Of a stretch of DNA of 64,000 nt, positions 54,898 through 62,951 are shown in pieces. Position 1 is the first letter of the stretch; each line of letters starts with the position of its first letter. Below the pieces are notes generated by a model, which worked only from the letters and a program-made list of their open reading frames with translations, had not been told where the DNA came from and searched no databases. The translations under genes and the position numbers were made by a program. Origin of the DNA: CAWGJC01 sp965276665 (lineage in GTDB: Bacteria; Pseudomonadota; Alphaproteobacteria; Acetobacterales; Acetobacteraceae). The stretch spans positions 3,844,001 to 3,908,000 of the forward strand of contig OZ255620.1 of assembly GCA_965276665.1 (NCBI GenBank). Direction: 5' to 3'.

Positions 54898-56010
54898 ATG
54901 TCCGATTCCAGCTCATCGCCGAGTCTGCGCGGCCGGGGGCGGATGGTCCTGGCCGCTGGTGCGGCCGTCCTCGCCCTCGCAGGCATCGCCGCGTTCGCGT
55001 GGCACAAGGCGCCGCATTCCGGCGATGCCACGCGGTCGCCGCCGGCCGCGGCACCCGCTGCTTCCACGGCAAGCCCAGATCCGCCCGCACCGTCCAGCCC
55101 GACTGTGGCGCGACCCGGCTTCGACATCGCGCGTGTCGCGCCGGATGGCAGCGCGGTCATCGCCGGCCGCAGCGCGCCGGGGGCGCAGGTCACGGTCCAT
55201 GACGAGGATGCGATGCTCGGGCAGGTGACCGCCGATTCGCAGGGGTCCTGGGTGCTGCTGCCGACCAAGCCGCTCGCGCCCGGCGCGCGCCAGCTCACCC
55301 TCACATCGCGTGATCCGGCCGATCCCGGCGCGAGGGAGGTCGCGGGAACCGGCAACGTCACGCTGGTGGTGCCGGACAGAAGGACCGAGACTGCGTCGGG
55401 CGCGGCGCAAGCTGCCCCGGCGTCCACGCAATCGATGCCGGCCCAGACGCTCGCGGTTCTCGACACCCAGGCGGGCCCCCGCCTGCTGCAGGCGCCGCCG
55501 GGGGCGGCGCGCGGCAAGCTCGGCCTTGACGCGGTGGATTACGACGAGCACGGCAATATCCGCTTCGGCGGCGCCGCCCCGCCCGGCGCGCCGGTGCGCG
55601 TCTATATCGACAACGCGCCCGCGGGCGATGCCCGCGCCGATCCGCAAGGCCGCTGGGCGCTCACCCCGGGCCAGAGCGTGCCGCCCGGCCAGCACCAGCT
55701 CCGCCTCGATCAGCTGTCATTCACCGGCGCGGTGGTTGGGCGGGTTGAGCTGCCGTTCCGGCGGGTGGAGATGGCGGCGGCCTCCCTCGCCGGCGGCCGC
55801 GTGGTCGTGCAGCCCGGCGAAAACCTGTGGCGCATCGCGCGAACCAGCTATGGCAGCGGCATCCGCTACACCGTGATCTACCGCGCCAATCTCGACCAGA
55901 TCCGCGACCCGAAGCTCATCTATCCGGGTCAGGCCTTCGCCATCCCGAGCGCGCTGCCTTCCTCAGGCGGCAATCCGGCAACCCCGGTCGAGGCCAGCAG
56001 GTCGAGATAG
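54898..56010 (+). CDS. LysM domain protein with N-terminal anchor
   Basis: The 370-residue protein has a membrane anchor (MVLAAGAAVLALAGIAAFAW), an Ala/Pro/Ser linker and repeated Ig-like segments (VAPDGSAVIAGRSAPGAQVT and FGGAAPPGAPVRVYIDNAPA). A C-terminal LysM domain (about 302-350) contains VVVQPGENLWRIARTSYGSG and LIYPGQAFAIP. It is probably periplasmic and binds peptidoglycan. The last 82 bases overlap the 3' end of a minus-strand gene. Confidence 0.85.
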   Translation: MSDSSSSPSLRGRGRMVLAAGAAVLALAGIAAFAWHKAPHSGDATRSPPAAAPAASTASPDPPAPSSPTVARPGFDIARVAPDGSAVIAGRSAPGAQVTVHDEDAMLGQVTADSQGSWVLLPTKPLAPGARQLTLTSRDPADPGAREVAGTGNVTLVVPDRRTETASGAAQAAPASTQSMPAQTLAVLDTQAGPRLLQAPPGAARGKLGLDAVDYDEHGNIRFGGAAPPGAPVRVYIDNAPAGDARADPQGRWALTPGQSVPPGQHQLRLDQLSFTGAVVGRVELPFRRVEMAAASLAGGRVVVQPGENLWRIARTSYGSGIRYTVIYRANLDQIRDPKLIYPGQAFAIPSALPSSGGNPATPVEASRSR

Positions 56011-56390
56011 GGCGCGAGGGCCAGCAGGAACCGGCTGATCACCACCACGAGATCGACCGCGCTCGCCGGCAGGTCGAACGCCTCCTCGCTGTCGAGCGCC
56101 ACGGTGTGATCGGGATTGAGGCGCAGCCGCCAGGAGCGCGGGAGCTCGGCCGGCAGGTCGCGCAGCACAGCGAAGAGCGGCTCGCGCAGCGTCCGCGCCG
56201 CGCCGAGCGAGCTCGGCACCCGGCCGAGCGTCGCCCGCAGCGCGATCTTGCCCTCCACGAGACGGGCATGCACCGCGCAGCCGCGCCAGCGGGCGCTGAA
56301 CCCGCGCAGCCGCTCCGGGTCCCGCGGGGAGAGGCGTCCGTCCCGGTCGACGGTGAACGGGCCGAGGACGATATCCGACGCGAACGGCAT
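55929..56390 (-). CDS. Conserved hypothetical protein
   Basis: This 153-residue soluble protein begins MPFASDIVLGPFTVDRDGRL and contains WRGCAVHARLVEGKIALRAT and PRSWRLRLNPDHTVALDSEE. AGGAG lies 6 bases before the ATG at 56390. It overlaps the LysM gene by 82 bp on the opposite strand. No known domain is recognised. Confidence 0.65.
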   Translation of the reverse strand: MPFASDIVLGPFTVDRDGRLSPRDPERLRGFSARWRGCAVHARLVEGKIALRATLGRVPSSLGAARTLREPLFAVLRDLPAELPRSWRLRLNPDHTVALDSEEAFDLPASAVDLVVVISRFLLALAPYLDLLASTGVAGLPPEEGSALGMAKA

Positions 56391-56477
56391 GTGACGCTCC
56401 TGTGGCGCGGCCCCGGTCGCCTGGGGGTCGGGACAATCTTGCCCGGACAAGGTGAACCATCCATAAACCGCCTCCCG

Positions 56478-57173
56478 ATGGCCGTTTCCGACACGCTGCG
56501 CCTAGTTCTCGCGCCGCCTCACCGCGCCGGCCGGCCCTTCATCGCCGGCGGGCTGGTGCTGCTGCTCGCCGGATTCCTGCTCGGGCTCTGGCTGAGCTGG
56601 ATCGGCTTCGCCTTCACGCTGTTCTGCCTCTATTTTTTTCGCGACCCCGAGCGCGTGCCGCCGGGCCGGCCGGGCGCGGTGGTCGCCCCGGCGGACGGCA
56701 AGGTGGTGGCGGTGGCGCCTGCCGTGCCGCCGCCCGAGCTCGGGCTCGGCCCCGCCGCCCGTTGGCGCGTCTCGATCTTTCTCTCCGTGCTCAACGTGCA
56801 TGTGAACCGGATGCCGGCGGACGGCACGGTCACCCGCATCGCCTATCGCCACGGCCGCATGGTCAATGCGGCGCTCGACAAGGCAAGCGAGGAGAATGAG
56901 CGCAACGCCCTGGCGCTCCGCCTGCCGGACGGGCGGGACATGGCGGTGGTGCAGATCGCCGGGCTGATCGCGCGGCGTATCCTCTGCAACGCCCGGGAGG
57001 GCGACGCCGCGCGCGCCGGCGAACGGTTCGGTATCATCCGGTTCGGCAGCCGCACCGACCTCTATCTGCCGGAAGGCGTGCGGGCGCTGGTCGCGGTCGG
57101 GCAGACGATGGTGGGGGGCGAGACCGTTATTGCCGAACTCGGCATCGGGGCCGGTTCGGAGGAACGAGGATGA
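56478..57173 (+). CDS. psd: Phosphatidylserine decarboxylase (short type)
   Basis: This 231-residue pyruvoyl enzyme makes phosphatidylethanolamine. Self-cleavage is expected at G190-S191 in IIRFGSRTDLYLPEG. FLSVLNVHVNRMPADGTV and FFRDPERVPP are family blocks, with two N-terminal membrane segments (about 22-54). ATG 56478 is chosen, and the open frame upstream is not Psd-like. It overlaps pssA by 4 bases. Confidence 0.93.
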   Translation: MAVSDTLRLVLAPPHRAGRPFIAGGLVLLLAGFLLGLWLSWIGFAFTLFCLYFFRDPERVPPGRPGAVVAPADGKVVAVAPAVPPPELGLGPAARWRVSIFLSVLNVHVNRMPADGTVTRIAYRHGRMVNAALDKASEENERNALALRLPDGRDMAVVQIAGLIARRILCNAREGDAARAGERFGIIRFGSRTDLYLPEGVRALVAVGQTMVGGETVIAELGIGAGSEERG

Positions 57174-58003
57174 ACGAAGTGCCGCGCTCCGGCCGGTTGC
57201 GGCGGTTCCGGGCCCGGACGCGCCCGCGCTTCAAGGGACCCTCCTTCAACCGGCTGATCCCGAACATCATGACCCTGGTCGGACTCTGCGCCGGGCTCAC
57301 CGCGATCCGCTTCGGGCTGGAGGGGCGGTTCGGCGCTTCGGTGGTCGCGATCGTCGTGGCCGGCCTCATCGACGGGCTCGACGGCCGGCTGGCGCGCCTG
57401 CTCAAGGCGACCTCGCGCTTCGGCGCCGAATTCGACAGCCTGGCGGATTTCCTGTGCTTCGGCGTGGCGCCGGCGCTCGTGCTCTATCTCTGGTCGCTCG
57501 AGCGCTGGCGTGGCTATGGTTACATTCCCTGCCTGATGTTCGCGGTGTGCATGGCGCTCCGCCTGGCGCGGTTCAACGCCTCGCTGGATGGCAGCCCGTC
57601 GCCGGCCTACGCCTATAATTTCTTTACCGGCGTGCCGGCGCCCGCCGGAGCCGGCATCGTGCTGCTGCCGCTGCTGCTCGGGCTGGAGGCGGAGGAGCTC
57701 GGCTGGCGCTGGCTCGCGGACGTGGCGGAGTTTCCGCTCCTCGCCGCGATCGTGCTGGTCGGCACCGCGACGCTGCTCGTCTCCACCCTCCCGGTCTGGT
57801 CGTTCAAGAACTTCAAGATCCCGAGCGCCTATGTGCTGCCGACCCTGCTCGGCGTCGGCTGCTTCGCAGCGCTGCTGGTCGCGGATCCCTGGGCGGCCCT
57901 GCTCGCTCTGGTGGTGATCTATCTCGTGATGCTGCCGTTCAGCGTGCGTAGCTTCCGCCGGCTGCGCCATGAGGCGGAGGGGGAGCCTCACTCTCCCACG
58001 TAA
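57170..58003 (+). CDS. pssA: CDP-diacylglycerol-serine O-phosphatidyltransferase
   Basis: The 277-residue integral enzyme makes phosphatidylserine, the substrate of the adjacent Psd. The CDP-alcohol phosphotransferase motif DGLDGRLARLLKATSRFGAE, followed by FDSLADF, spans about residues 68-94. About eight hydrophobic segments follow. Its last 16 bases overlap the 3' end of the minus-strand citrate-synthase-like gene. Confidence 0.94.
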   Translation: MNEVPRSGRLRRFRARTRPRFKGPSFNRLIPNIMTLVGLCAGLTAIRFGLEGRFGASVVAIVVAGLIDGLDGRLARLLKATSRFGAEFDSLADFLCFGVAPALVLYLWSLERWRGYGYIPCLMFAVCMALRLARFNASLDGSPSPAYAYNFFTGVPAPAGAGIVLLPLLLGLEAEELGWRWLADVAEFPLLAAIVLVGTATLLVSTLPVWSFKNFKIPSAYVLPTLLGVGCFAALLVADPWAALLALVVIYLVMLPFSVRSFRRLRHEAEGEPHSPT

Positions 58004-59124
58004 TGCGCGCGCGGCCGGATCAGCTGGCCGCTCGCACGCTGCTCCAGCGCATGCGCGATCCAGCCGGCGGTGCGGCCGGTTGCGAACAGGGCGAGCGCCG
58101 CCCCGGCCGGCAGGTCGAGCCGGCGTTCCAGCGCGGCGAGGGCCAGATCGACATTTGGCGGCGTGCCGGTCAGCGCGGTGCCGGCGGCGATCAGGCGTTG
58201 CCAGAACCGGCCCGGCTTGATCGCGGCGAACAGCGCGGCCGCCCGAGGATCGCCCGCCGGGTACAGCCGGTGGCCGAACCCCGGCAGCGTGTCCCCGCGC
58301 GCCAGCCTGGCGGCCAGCCCCGTCTCCGGATCCTCGCGCATTCCGGGTTCGGCGAGCAAGGCGGCGACGCGCTCCGTCATGCCGCCATGCAGCGGCCCGC
58401 TCAACGCGGCGAGGCCGGCGGCGGCACAGGCGGGCAAGGCGGCCCCGGTGGAGGCGACGATGCGGACCGCGAAGGCCGAGGCGTTGAGCTCGTGATCCGC
58501 GATCAGCACCAGCGCCCGGCGCAGCAGCTCCACCTCGGCGCCGCGCACGCCCCAGGCGCGGGCGAAGGCGAGATGGATCGGCTGCCGCGCCGGCGCATCC
58601 GCGGCGGCCTCGGCCATCCTGCGCAGCAAGAGCGCCGCCTCCTGGTGGAGTGCTGCATCCGGCCGTCCCCAGCCGGCCGGATGCGAGAGCGAGACGGCGG
58701 CGCGGAGGCAGCGCAGGATCGGCCGGTCGGACGCGCGGCCGGGCGCGTAGTCGGAGACGGGCAGGGGACCGGGCTCGCCCTCCCAGAGCAGGGCGGCGGC
58801 CTCCTCCAGCGTGGCGCTCTCCGCCAACGCCACCGCGTCCCGCCCGCGATAGAAGAACCGGCCATCGGCGATGCGGGTGATGCGCGAGGGCAGCACCGGC
58901 TCGCCCCAGTCGATGGTGGAGCTCGCGACCGCCTTCCGCGCCCGCCCGCGCGCCCGGCGTTCCAGCAGCACCGCGATGTCGCCCGCGTGGTATCGGCTGC
59001 GGCCCGGCGCGTCCGGATCGGGGATGGCCCGCACCAGGCCGCGGCTGACATAGGCGTAGAGCGTCTGCCGGGCGATGCCGAGACGCTGCGTCGCCGTCTC
59101 GGCCGTCAGGGTCGGACAATTCAT
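57988..59124 (-). CDS. Citrate-synthase-like protein with N-terminal helix-turn-helix
   Basis: The 378-residue protein has a MerR-like DNA-binding segment at about 4-60 (AETATQRLGIARQTLYAYVS, then RYHAGDIAVLLERRARGRAR), followed by a citrate-synthase fold. HELNASAFAVRIVAST, LSGPLHGGMTERV, PGFGHRLYPAGDPRA and GWIAHALEQRASGQLIRPR hold the expected substrate His residues, and NVD keeps the catalytic Asp position. ATG 59124 is preferred because the AT-rich palindrome lies just upstream. ATG 59154 would include it. It is divergent from a second citrate-synthase-like gene. It may be an enzyme, a sensor-regulator, or both. Confidence 0.85.
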   Translation of the reverse strand: MNCPTLTAETATQRLGIARQTLYAYVSRGLVRAIPDPDAPGRSRYHAGDIAVLLERRARGRARKAVASSTIDWGEPVLPSRITRIADGRFFYRGRDAVALAESATLEEAAALLWEGEPGPLPVSDYAPGRASDRPILRCLRAAVSLSHPAGWGRPDAALHQEAALLLRRMAEAAADAPARQPIHLAFARAWGVRGAEVELLRRALVLIADHELNASAFAVRIVASTGAALPACAAAGLAALSGPLHGGMTERVAALLAEPGMREDPETGLAARLARGDTLPGFGHRLYPAGDPRAAALFAAIKPGRFWQRLIAAGTALTGTPPNVDLALAALERRLDLPAGAALALFATGRTAGWIAHALEQRASGQLIRPRAHYVGE

Positions 59125-59125
59125 G

Positions 59126-59142
59126 TTGATTATATTGATCAA
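59126..59142. promoter_or_regulatory. AT-rich inverted repeat between divergent citrate-synthase-like genes
   Basis: TTGAT-N7-ATCAA is a perfect 5-bp inverted repeat within a markedly AT-rich stretch (59120-59150). It lies directly upstream of the HTH-citrate synthase start and in the shared divergent control region. It could be an operator for the HTH domain of that protein. No direct support exists. Confidence 0.4.
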
Positions 59143-59200
59143 GATTGACTGCATACAGCATCAGGGTTGCTCTCCAGGCGGTCAAGCATGGGAGATGAGG

Positions 59201-60274
59201 GTGGGCGCAGAGATCGGCGGTCTCGACGGCGTGGTCGCGGCGGAAACCAGGCTCAGCGAGGTGGATGGCGAGGCGGGACGGCTCGTCCTGCGCGGCTACC
59301 GGATGGAGGAGGTCGCCGGCCGGCGCAGCCTCGAATGGATGGCGGGAACCCTGTGGGAAGGCTTCGTCGCGCGCGATCTCGGCGAGGCGGCGCTGCGGCG
59401 CGACCTCGGCGCCGCGCGGGTCGATGCTTTCTCCAGCATTCGCCCGATGCTCCCGATGACCGTCGCCTTGTCGCCGATCGAGGCGCTGCGGGTGCTGGTC
59501 GCGGCGGTGCCGGACGCGGCCGACGACCTGCCGCTGCGTCTCACCGCGGCCGTCGCGGTCGGCCTCGCCGCCATCCTGCGCCAGGCGGACGGCCTGGCGC
59601 CGGTGCCACCCGATCCGGCCATGTCGCATGCCGCCGACCTGCTCCACATGCTGCGCGATGCGACGCCCAGCCCGGCCGAGAGCAAGGCGCTCGAGACCTA
59701 TCTGCTGTCGGCGACGGATCACGGGTTGAACGCCTCGACCTTCACCGCGCGCGTCGTCGCCTCGACTCGCGCCGGCACCGCCTCCGCCGTGACGGCGGCA
59801 CTCTGCGCGCTGAAGGGGCCGCTGCATGGCGGCGCGCCCGGGCCGGTGCTCGACATGCTGGATGCGATCGGCGCGCCGGAGGCCGCGGAAGCCTGGCTCG
59901 ACGGCGCGGTCGCGCGCGGTGACCGGCTGATGGGGTTCGGCCACCGCGTCTATCGCGTGCGCGACCCGCGCTCGGAGGTGGTGAAGCGGGCGGTCGCGCT
60001 GCTGTCTCCGGATGCCGGGCGCATCCGCTTCGCCGAGGCGGTCGAGGCGGCGGCGCTCGCCGTGCTGGCCCGGCGCAAGCCGGACCGGCCGCTGCAGACC
60101 AATCTCGAATTCTATACCGCGCTCCTGCTGGAGGCGCTCGGCATCCCGCGGGCGGGTTTCACCGGCATGTTCGCCGCCGGCCGGGTGATCGGCTGGGTGG
60201 CGCACGCCCTTGAGCAGGAGGCGACCGGCCGGATCATCCGGCCGCAATCGCGCTATGTCGGACCCAGCCCCTGA
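59201..60274 (+). CDS. Citrate-synthase-like protein, divergent paralogue
   Basis: The 357-residue citrate/2-methylcitrate synthase family member lacks the HTH. Substrate His motifs are present in SATDHGLNASTFTARVVAST, LKGPLHGGAPGPVLDML and MGFGHRVYRVRDPRSEV. In the block where the family has NVDFY with the catalytic Asp, this protein reads NLEFYTALLLEALGIPRAGF, so Glu stands in for Asp. GTG 59201 has GGGAG 6 bases upstream. ATG 59195 in the same frame has none. The pair may form a heteromer or a diverged condensing system. Confidence 0.85.
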   Translation: MGAEIGGLDGVVAAETRLSEVDGEAGRLVLRGYRMEEVAGRRSLEWMAGTLWEGFVARDLGEAALRRDLGAARVDAFSSIRPMLPMTVALSPIEALRVLVAAVPDAADDLPLRLTAAVAVGLAAILRQADGLAPVPPDPAMSHAADLLHMLRDATPSPAESKALETYLLSATDHGLNASTFTARVVASTRAGTASAVTAALCALKGPLHGGAPGPVLDMLDAIGAPEAAEAWLDGAVARGDRLMGFGHRVYRVRDPRSEVVKRAVALLSPDAGRIRFAEAVEAAALAVLARRKPDRPLQTNLEFYTALLLEALGIPRAGFTGMFAAGRVIGWVAHALEQEATGRIIRPQSRYVGPSP

Positions 60275-60329
60275 CGGCGGGGCAGATCGCGAGTTGCCGA
60301 ACCTGCGGGCGGCGCCTATCTCGGAATCC

Positions 60330-60476
60330 ATGAGCGAGACCGAAGCCAAGCCCGAACCCGACACCGCGCCGAAGCCAAAGGCGCCGGATTTGCCGAAGGA
60401 GATCGGCGGCCCGTCCGGCCCAGAGCCGACGCGCTACGGCGATTGGGAGAAGAACGGCCGCTGCTCGGATTTCTAG
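60330..60476 (+). CDS. SDHAF4/DUF1674-like small protein
   Basis: The 48-residue protein ends in KEIGGPSGPEPTRYGDWEKN followed by GRCSDF, the near-invariant signature of the DUF1674 family, whose eukaryotic member SDHAF4 assists assembly of succinate dehydrogenase. The Lys/Pro-rich N-terminus is disordered. No sdh genes are nearby. An in-frame ATG at 60255, inside the preceding gene, is a less likely start. Confidence 0.85.
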   Translation: MSETEAKPEPDTAPKPKAPDLPKEIGGPSGPEPTRYGDWEKNGRCSDF

Positions 60477-60520
60477 AGCAATTTTCACCCTTCGGCGCCG
60501 ACTTAACTGAAAATGCTCTA
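60474..60520. terminator. Hairpin with TAGAGCA/TGCTCTA ends
   Basis: TAGAGCAATTTTCA and TGAAAATGCTCTA form a near-perfect 13-14 bp stem around a 20-base centre. It includes the stop codon of the SDHAF4-like gene and lies between that gene and the convergent folD. It shares end sequences with the 106-bp repeats and may serve as a two-way terminator. Confidence 0.55.
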
Positions 60521-60541
60521 GCGCTCCCCCTGGGCCTGATT

Positions 60542-61393
60542 TTACGCCGCGGCCGCGCGCCTGCGCTTCGCCGCGAGGACGGTGTTTTCCAGCAGGCAGG
60601 CGATCGTCATCGGGCCGACGCCGCCCGGCACCGGCGTGATCGCGGCAGCGCTCTCCGCCGCCTCGGCAGAGGCGACATCGCCCACCAGCCGGCCATCCGG
60701 CAGACGATTGATTCCGACATCGATCACCACCGCCCCTTCGGCGATCCAGTCTCCGCGCACGAATTCGGGGCGTCCGATCGCCGCCACCACGATCTCGGCG
60801 CGCCGGCATTCCGCCGCGAGATCTTTGGTGCGGGAGTGCGCGATCGTCACCGTCGCATTGGCGCGCGTGAGCAGCGTGGCGACCGGCCGCCCCACCAGCG
60901 CCGAGCGGCCGAGCACCAGGGCGCGGGTTCCGGAGAGCGGCGTTGCGGAGGCGGCCAGCAATTTCATCACCCCGAGCGGCGTGCAGGGCACGAGCGCGGG
61001 CAAGCCTTCCACCAGCCGGCCGACGCTCGTGGGCGTCAACCCGTCCACATCCTTCTCGGGGTCGAGAGCGTCGAGCACGGCGCGCACCCTGATCTGCGGC
61101 GGCAGCGGCAGCTGGACGAGGATGCCGTCCACCTCGGGGTCGGCGTCGAGGGCGGCGATTTCCGCCAGCAGCGCGGATTCGTCAGTGTTTCCCGGCAATC
61201 GGAGCGTGTGGGTGGCGATGCCGGCGGCGGTGGCGGCGCGGTCCTTGGCCCGGACATAGACGGCGCTTGCCGGATCGTCGCCGACCAGCACCACGGCGAG
61301 ACCGGGGCGGTAGCCGAGCCCGGCGATGTCCGCCGCCAGCAGGCTGCGCAGCCCGGCCGCGATGGCGCGCCCGTCGATGATGGCTGCGGCCAC
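60542..61393 (-). CDS. folD: Methylenetetrahydrofolate dehydrogenase/cyclohydrolase FolD
   Basis: This 283-residue bifunctional enzyme of one-carbon metabolism has the catalytic Lys in ASAVYVRAKDRAATAAGI. DGILVQLPLPPQIRVRAVLD, PEKDVDGLTP and the NADP-binding VLGRSALVGRPVATLL complete the picture, with ITPVPGGVGPMTIACLLENT at the end. GTG 61393 gives the normal length. A longer frame to 61453 would run through the intergenic repeat and is rejected. Confidence 0.94.
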   Translation of the reverse strand: MAAAIIDGRAIAAGLRSLLAADIAGLGYRPGLAVVLVGDDPASAVYVRAKDRAATAAGIATHTLRLPGNTDESALLAEIAALDADPEVDGILVQLPLPPQIRVRAVLDALDPEKDVDGLTPTSVGRLVEGLPALVPCTPLGVMKLLAASATPLSGTRALVLGRSALVGRPVATLLTRANATVTIAHSRTKDLAAECRRAEIVVAAIGRPEFVRGDWIAEGAVVIDVGINRLPDGRLVGDVASAEAAESAAAITPVPGGVGPMTIACLLENTVLAAKRRRAAAA

Positions 61394-61399
61394 GCGCGT

Positions 61400-61505
61400 T
61401 AGAGCATCATCCGTTCGAACGGAATCGTTCGAGCGGATAAGGATGCTCGCCAAAACGAATAGCTAGAGCCTGGGGAGTGAGCGAATGCGAACGGAACATG
61501 CTCTA
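61400..61505. repeat. 106-bp intergenic repeat, copy B
   Basis: This copy has the same length and layout as copy A at 48577-48682: TAGAGCATCATCCGTTCGAA, the inner GTTCGAGCGGAT palindrome, GATGCTCGCCAAA, AGCTAGAGC, and the TGCTCTA end. The last bases provide the stop codon of yggT. A single half site (CTAGAGCATGTCCGATGCC) recurs at 61851. Confidence 0.85.
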
Positions 61506-61829
61506 GAGCATCAGCGCGCGGTAATCGCCATAGACGATCGCGCCGTAGACACGCCCCAGGATCGATTGCAGCACCCAGAGAAGCAGGATCAGGACGATCG
61601 GGCTGATGTCGATATTGCCGAAACTGGGAAGAATGTTGCGGATCGGCCGGAGCGCGGGTTCGGTGACGCGATAGAGGAAATCGCCGATTGCCCAGACCAC
61701 GCGGTTGCGCGTGTCGATCACCCCGAAGGAGGCCAGCATGCTGAACACGGCGGCCAGGATCACGGCCCAGATGTAAAGCCGGATGATGCTGTTCAGCAGT
61801 TCGAAGACGATCGTGATCAAGGATGACAC
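61503..61829 (-). CDS. YggT family membrane protein
   Basis: This 108-residue protein has two YggT-type hydrophobic regions (IIRLYIWAVILAAVFSMLAS and VLILLLWVLQSILGRVYGAI) around ALRPIRNILPSFGNIDISPI. It is a member of a widespread membrane family without an assigned reaction. Its final two codons and stop lie in repeat copy B. It is upstream of folD on the same strand. Confidence 0.88.
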   Translation of the reverse strand: MSSLITIVFELLNSIIRLYIWAVILAAVFSMLASFGVIDTRNRVVWAIGDFLYRVTEPALRPIRNILPSFGNIDISPIVLILLLWVLQSILGRVYGAIVYGDYRALML

Positions 61830-61947
61830 TCCCCGGGGCGCCGGACCCTAGAGCATGTCCGATGCCGATAGAAGCGGGGGCCGATGCTTGACTTCACCGC
61901 CCCCGCTCAGCATTGTCCGCCGCCGCCGGGCAAGCCCGGCCGAGGGC

Positions 61948-62023
61948 GGGGCTGTAGCTCAGTTGGGAGAGCGCCTCGTTCGCAATGAGGAGGTCAGGGG
62001 TTCGATTCCCCTCAGCTCCACCA
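61948..62023 (+). tRNA. tRNA-Ala (anticodon CGC)
   Basis: The 76-nt cloverleaf has acceptor GGGGCTG/CAGCTCC, D-arm GCTC-AGTTGGGA-GAGC, anticodon stem CCTCG/TGAGG with loop TTCGCAA (anticodon CGC), T-arm AGGGG-TTCGATT-CCCCT, and an encoded CCA end. It reads GCG codons, abundant in this GC-rich genome. The following 270 bp to the next gene show nothing further. Confidence 0.96.
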
Positions 62024-62293
62024 TCGCCCGCCCTAGAATATCTGAGATGCCGTGGTTCCGACTGCCATTTCGAGCGCGGCGTACGTGCAGGATACATAAG
62101 CCTCGCTTTGGATGCTTGCGGAGCCGATCGGTCGATGGCGAGGCAGCAGTGCTATCCGCTTCCGGCAGCACACGGCCTGCGCCTCGCTCCGACACTGGTC
62201 CGCATCGTCCATCGACAACCGCTTGCCGCCTCCCCGCGTTGCTCTCCCATGCGGGCGCGCATCACGCCGCCCGCGATCGACGGAGGAAACATC

Positions 62294-62782
62294 ATGGATA
62301 CCGTGGCAGATCCGAGCGACACCGGCGGCACTCTGATTGCGGCAAGCAAGGTGAACGGCACCAGCGTCTACGACACGGCCGGCGAGAAGCTTGGCAGCGT
62401 GTACGACGTGGTGTTGCAGAAGGTCTCCGGGCAGGTCGAATACGCGATCCTGAGCTTCGGCGGGTTTCTGGGCATCGGGGAGAAATTCCATCCGCTGCCC
62501 TGGAAGCAGCTTCGGTACGACACTAGCCGTGGCGGGTATGTCGTCAATCTCGACCGTGCGCAGTTGGAAGGCGCGCCGACCTATGCGGCCGACGAGATCG
62601 GTAGCTGGGACAGCGACCGGAAAAGCCGCATCGACGATTATTACGGCAGTGCGGATCCGATGCTGGCCGGGGTTGCCGGTGTCGGCGGTATCGGGACGGT
62701 CGCCGCGGCCGGCGGCGCGCTGGGCGATCCACTTGCCGACCCCGCGGGTGCCCCGCCGCGACCGGGTGGTCTCGCCCCCTGA
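62294..62782 (+). CDS. PRC-barrel domain protein
   Basis: The 162-residue protein has a PRC-barrel at about 15-90 (NGTSVYDTAGEKLGSVYDVV and GGFLGIGEKFHPLPWKQLRY), then DDYYGSADPM and a Gly/Pro/Ala-rich tail. PRC-barrels also occur in the reaction-centre H subunit, but this protein lacks the transmembrane helix of PuhA and is more like stress or general-adaptation proteins. GGAGG lies 9 bases before the ATG. Confidence 0.85.
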   Translation: MDTVADPSDTGGTLIAASKVNGTSVYDTAGEKLGSVYDVVLQKVSGQVEYAILSFGGFLGIGEKFHPLPWKQLRYDTSRGGYVVNLDRAQLEGAPTYAADEIGSWDSDRKSRIDDYYGSADPMLAGVAGVGGIGTVAAAGGALGDPLADPAGAPPRPGGLAP

Positions 62783-62951
62783 GCGCCGAGGGACAGCCGC
62801 CCCGGCCGCATGCCGGGGCGGTCGTTCGCCCGTCCGACTTGCCTTGCCCGGGCCGGCCTTTCGCGCGGCCGGCCGCCATAAGGTGGCTGGCGTGGCGGCC
62901 CTTCGGCCGGCATGGTCTGCGCCATGGCGCAGTTCGGAGGTGAATGAGCGG

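Noticed and set aside
57062..60364. 1100-codon minus-strand open frame spanning pssA, the citrate-synthase-like genes and their gap
   Set aside because: It mixes shadows of three recognised genes. Only an out-of-frame piece coincides with the real minus-strand gene.
61394..61453. N-terminal extension of folD through the intergenic repeat
   Set aside because: The added residues come entirely from repeat copy B. GTG 61393 gives the normal FolD length and opening.
62294..62782. PRC-barrel protein as a second reaction-centre H subunit
   Set aside because: It lacks the N-terminal transmembrane helix and PuhA motifs, and lies far from the photosynthesis genes.
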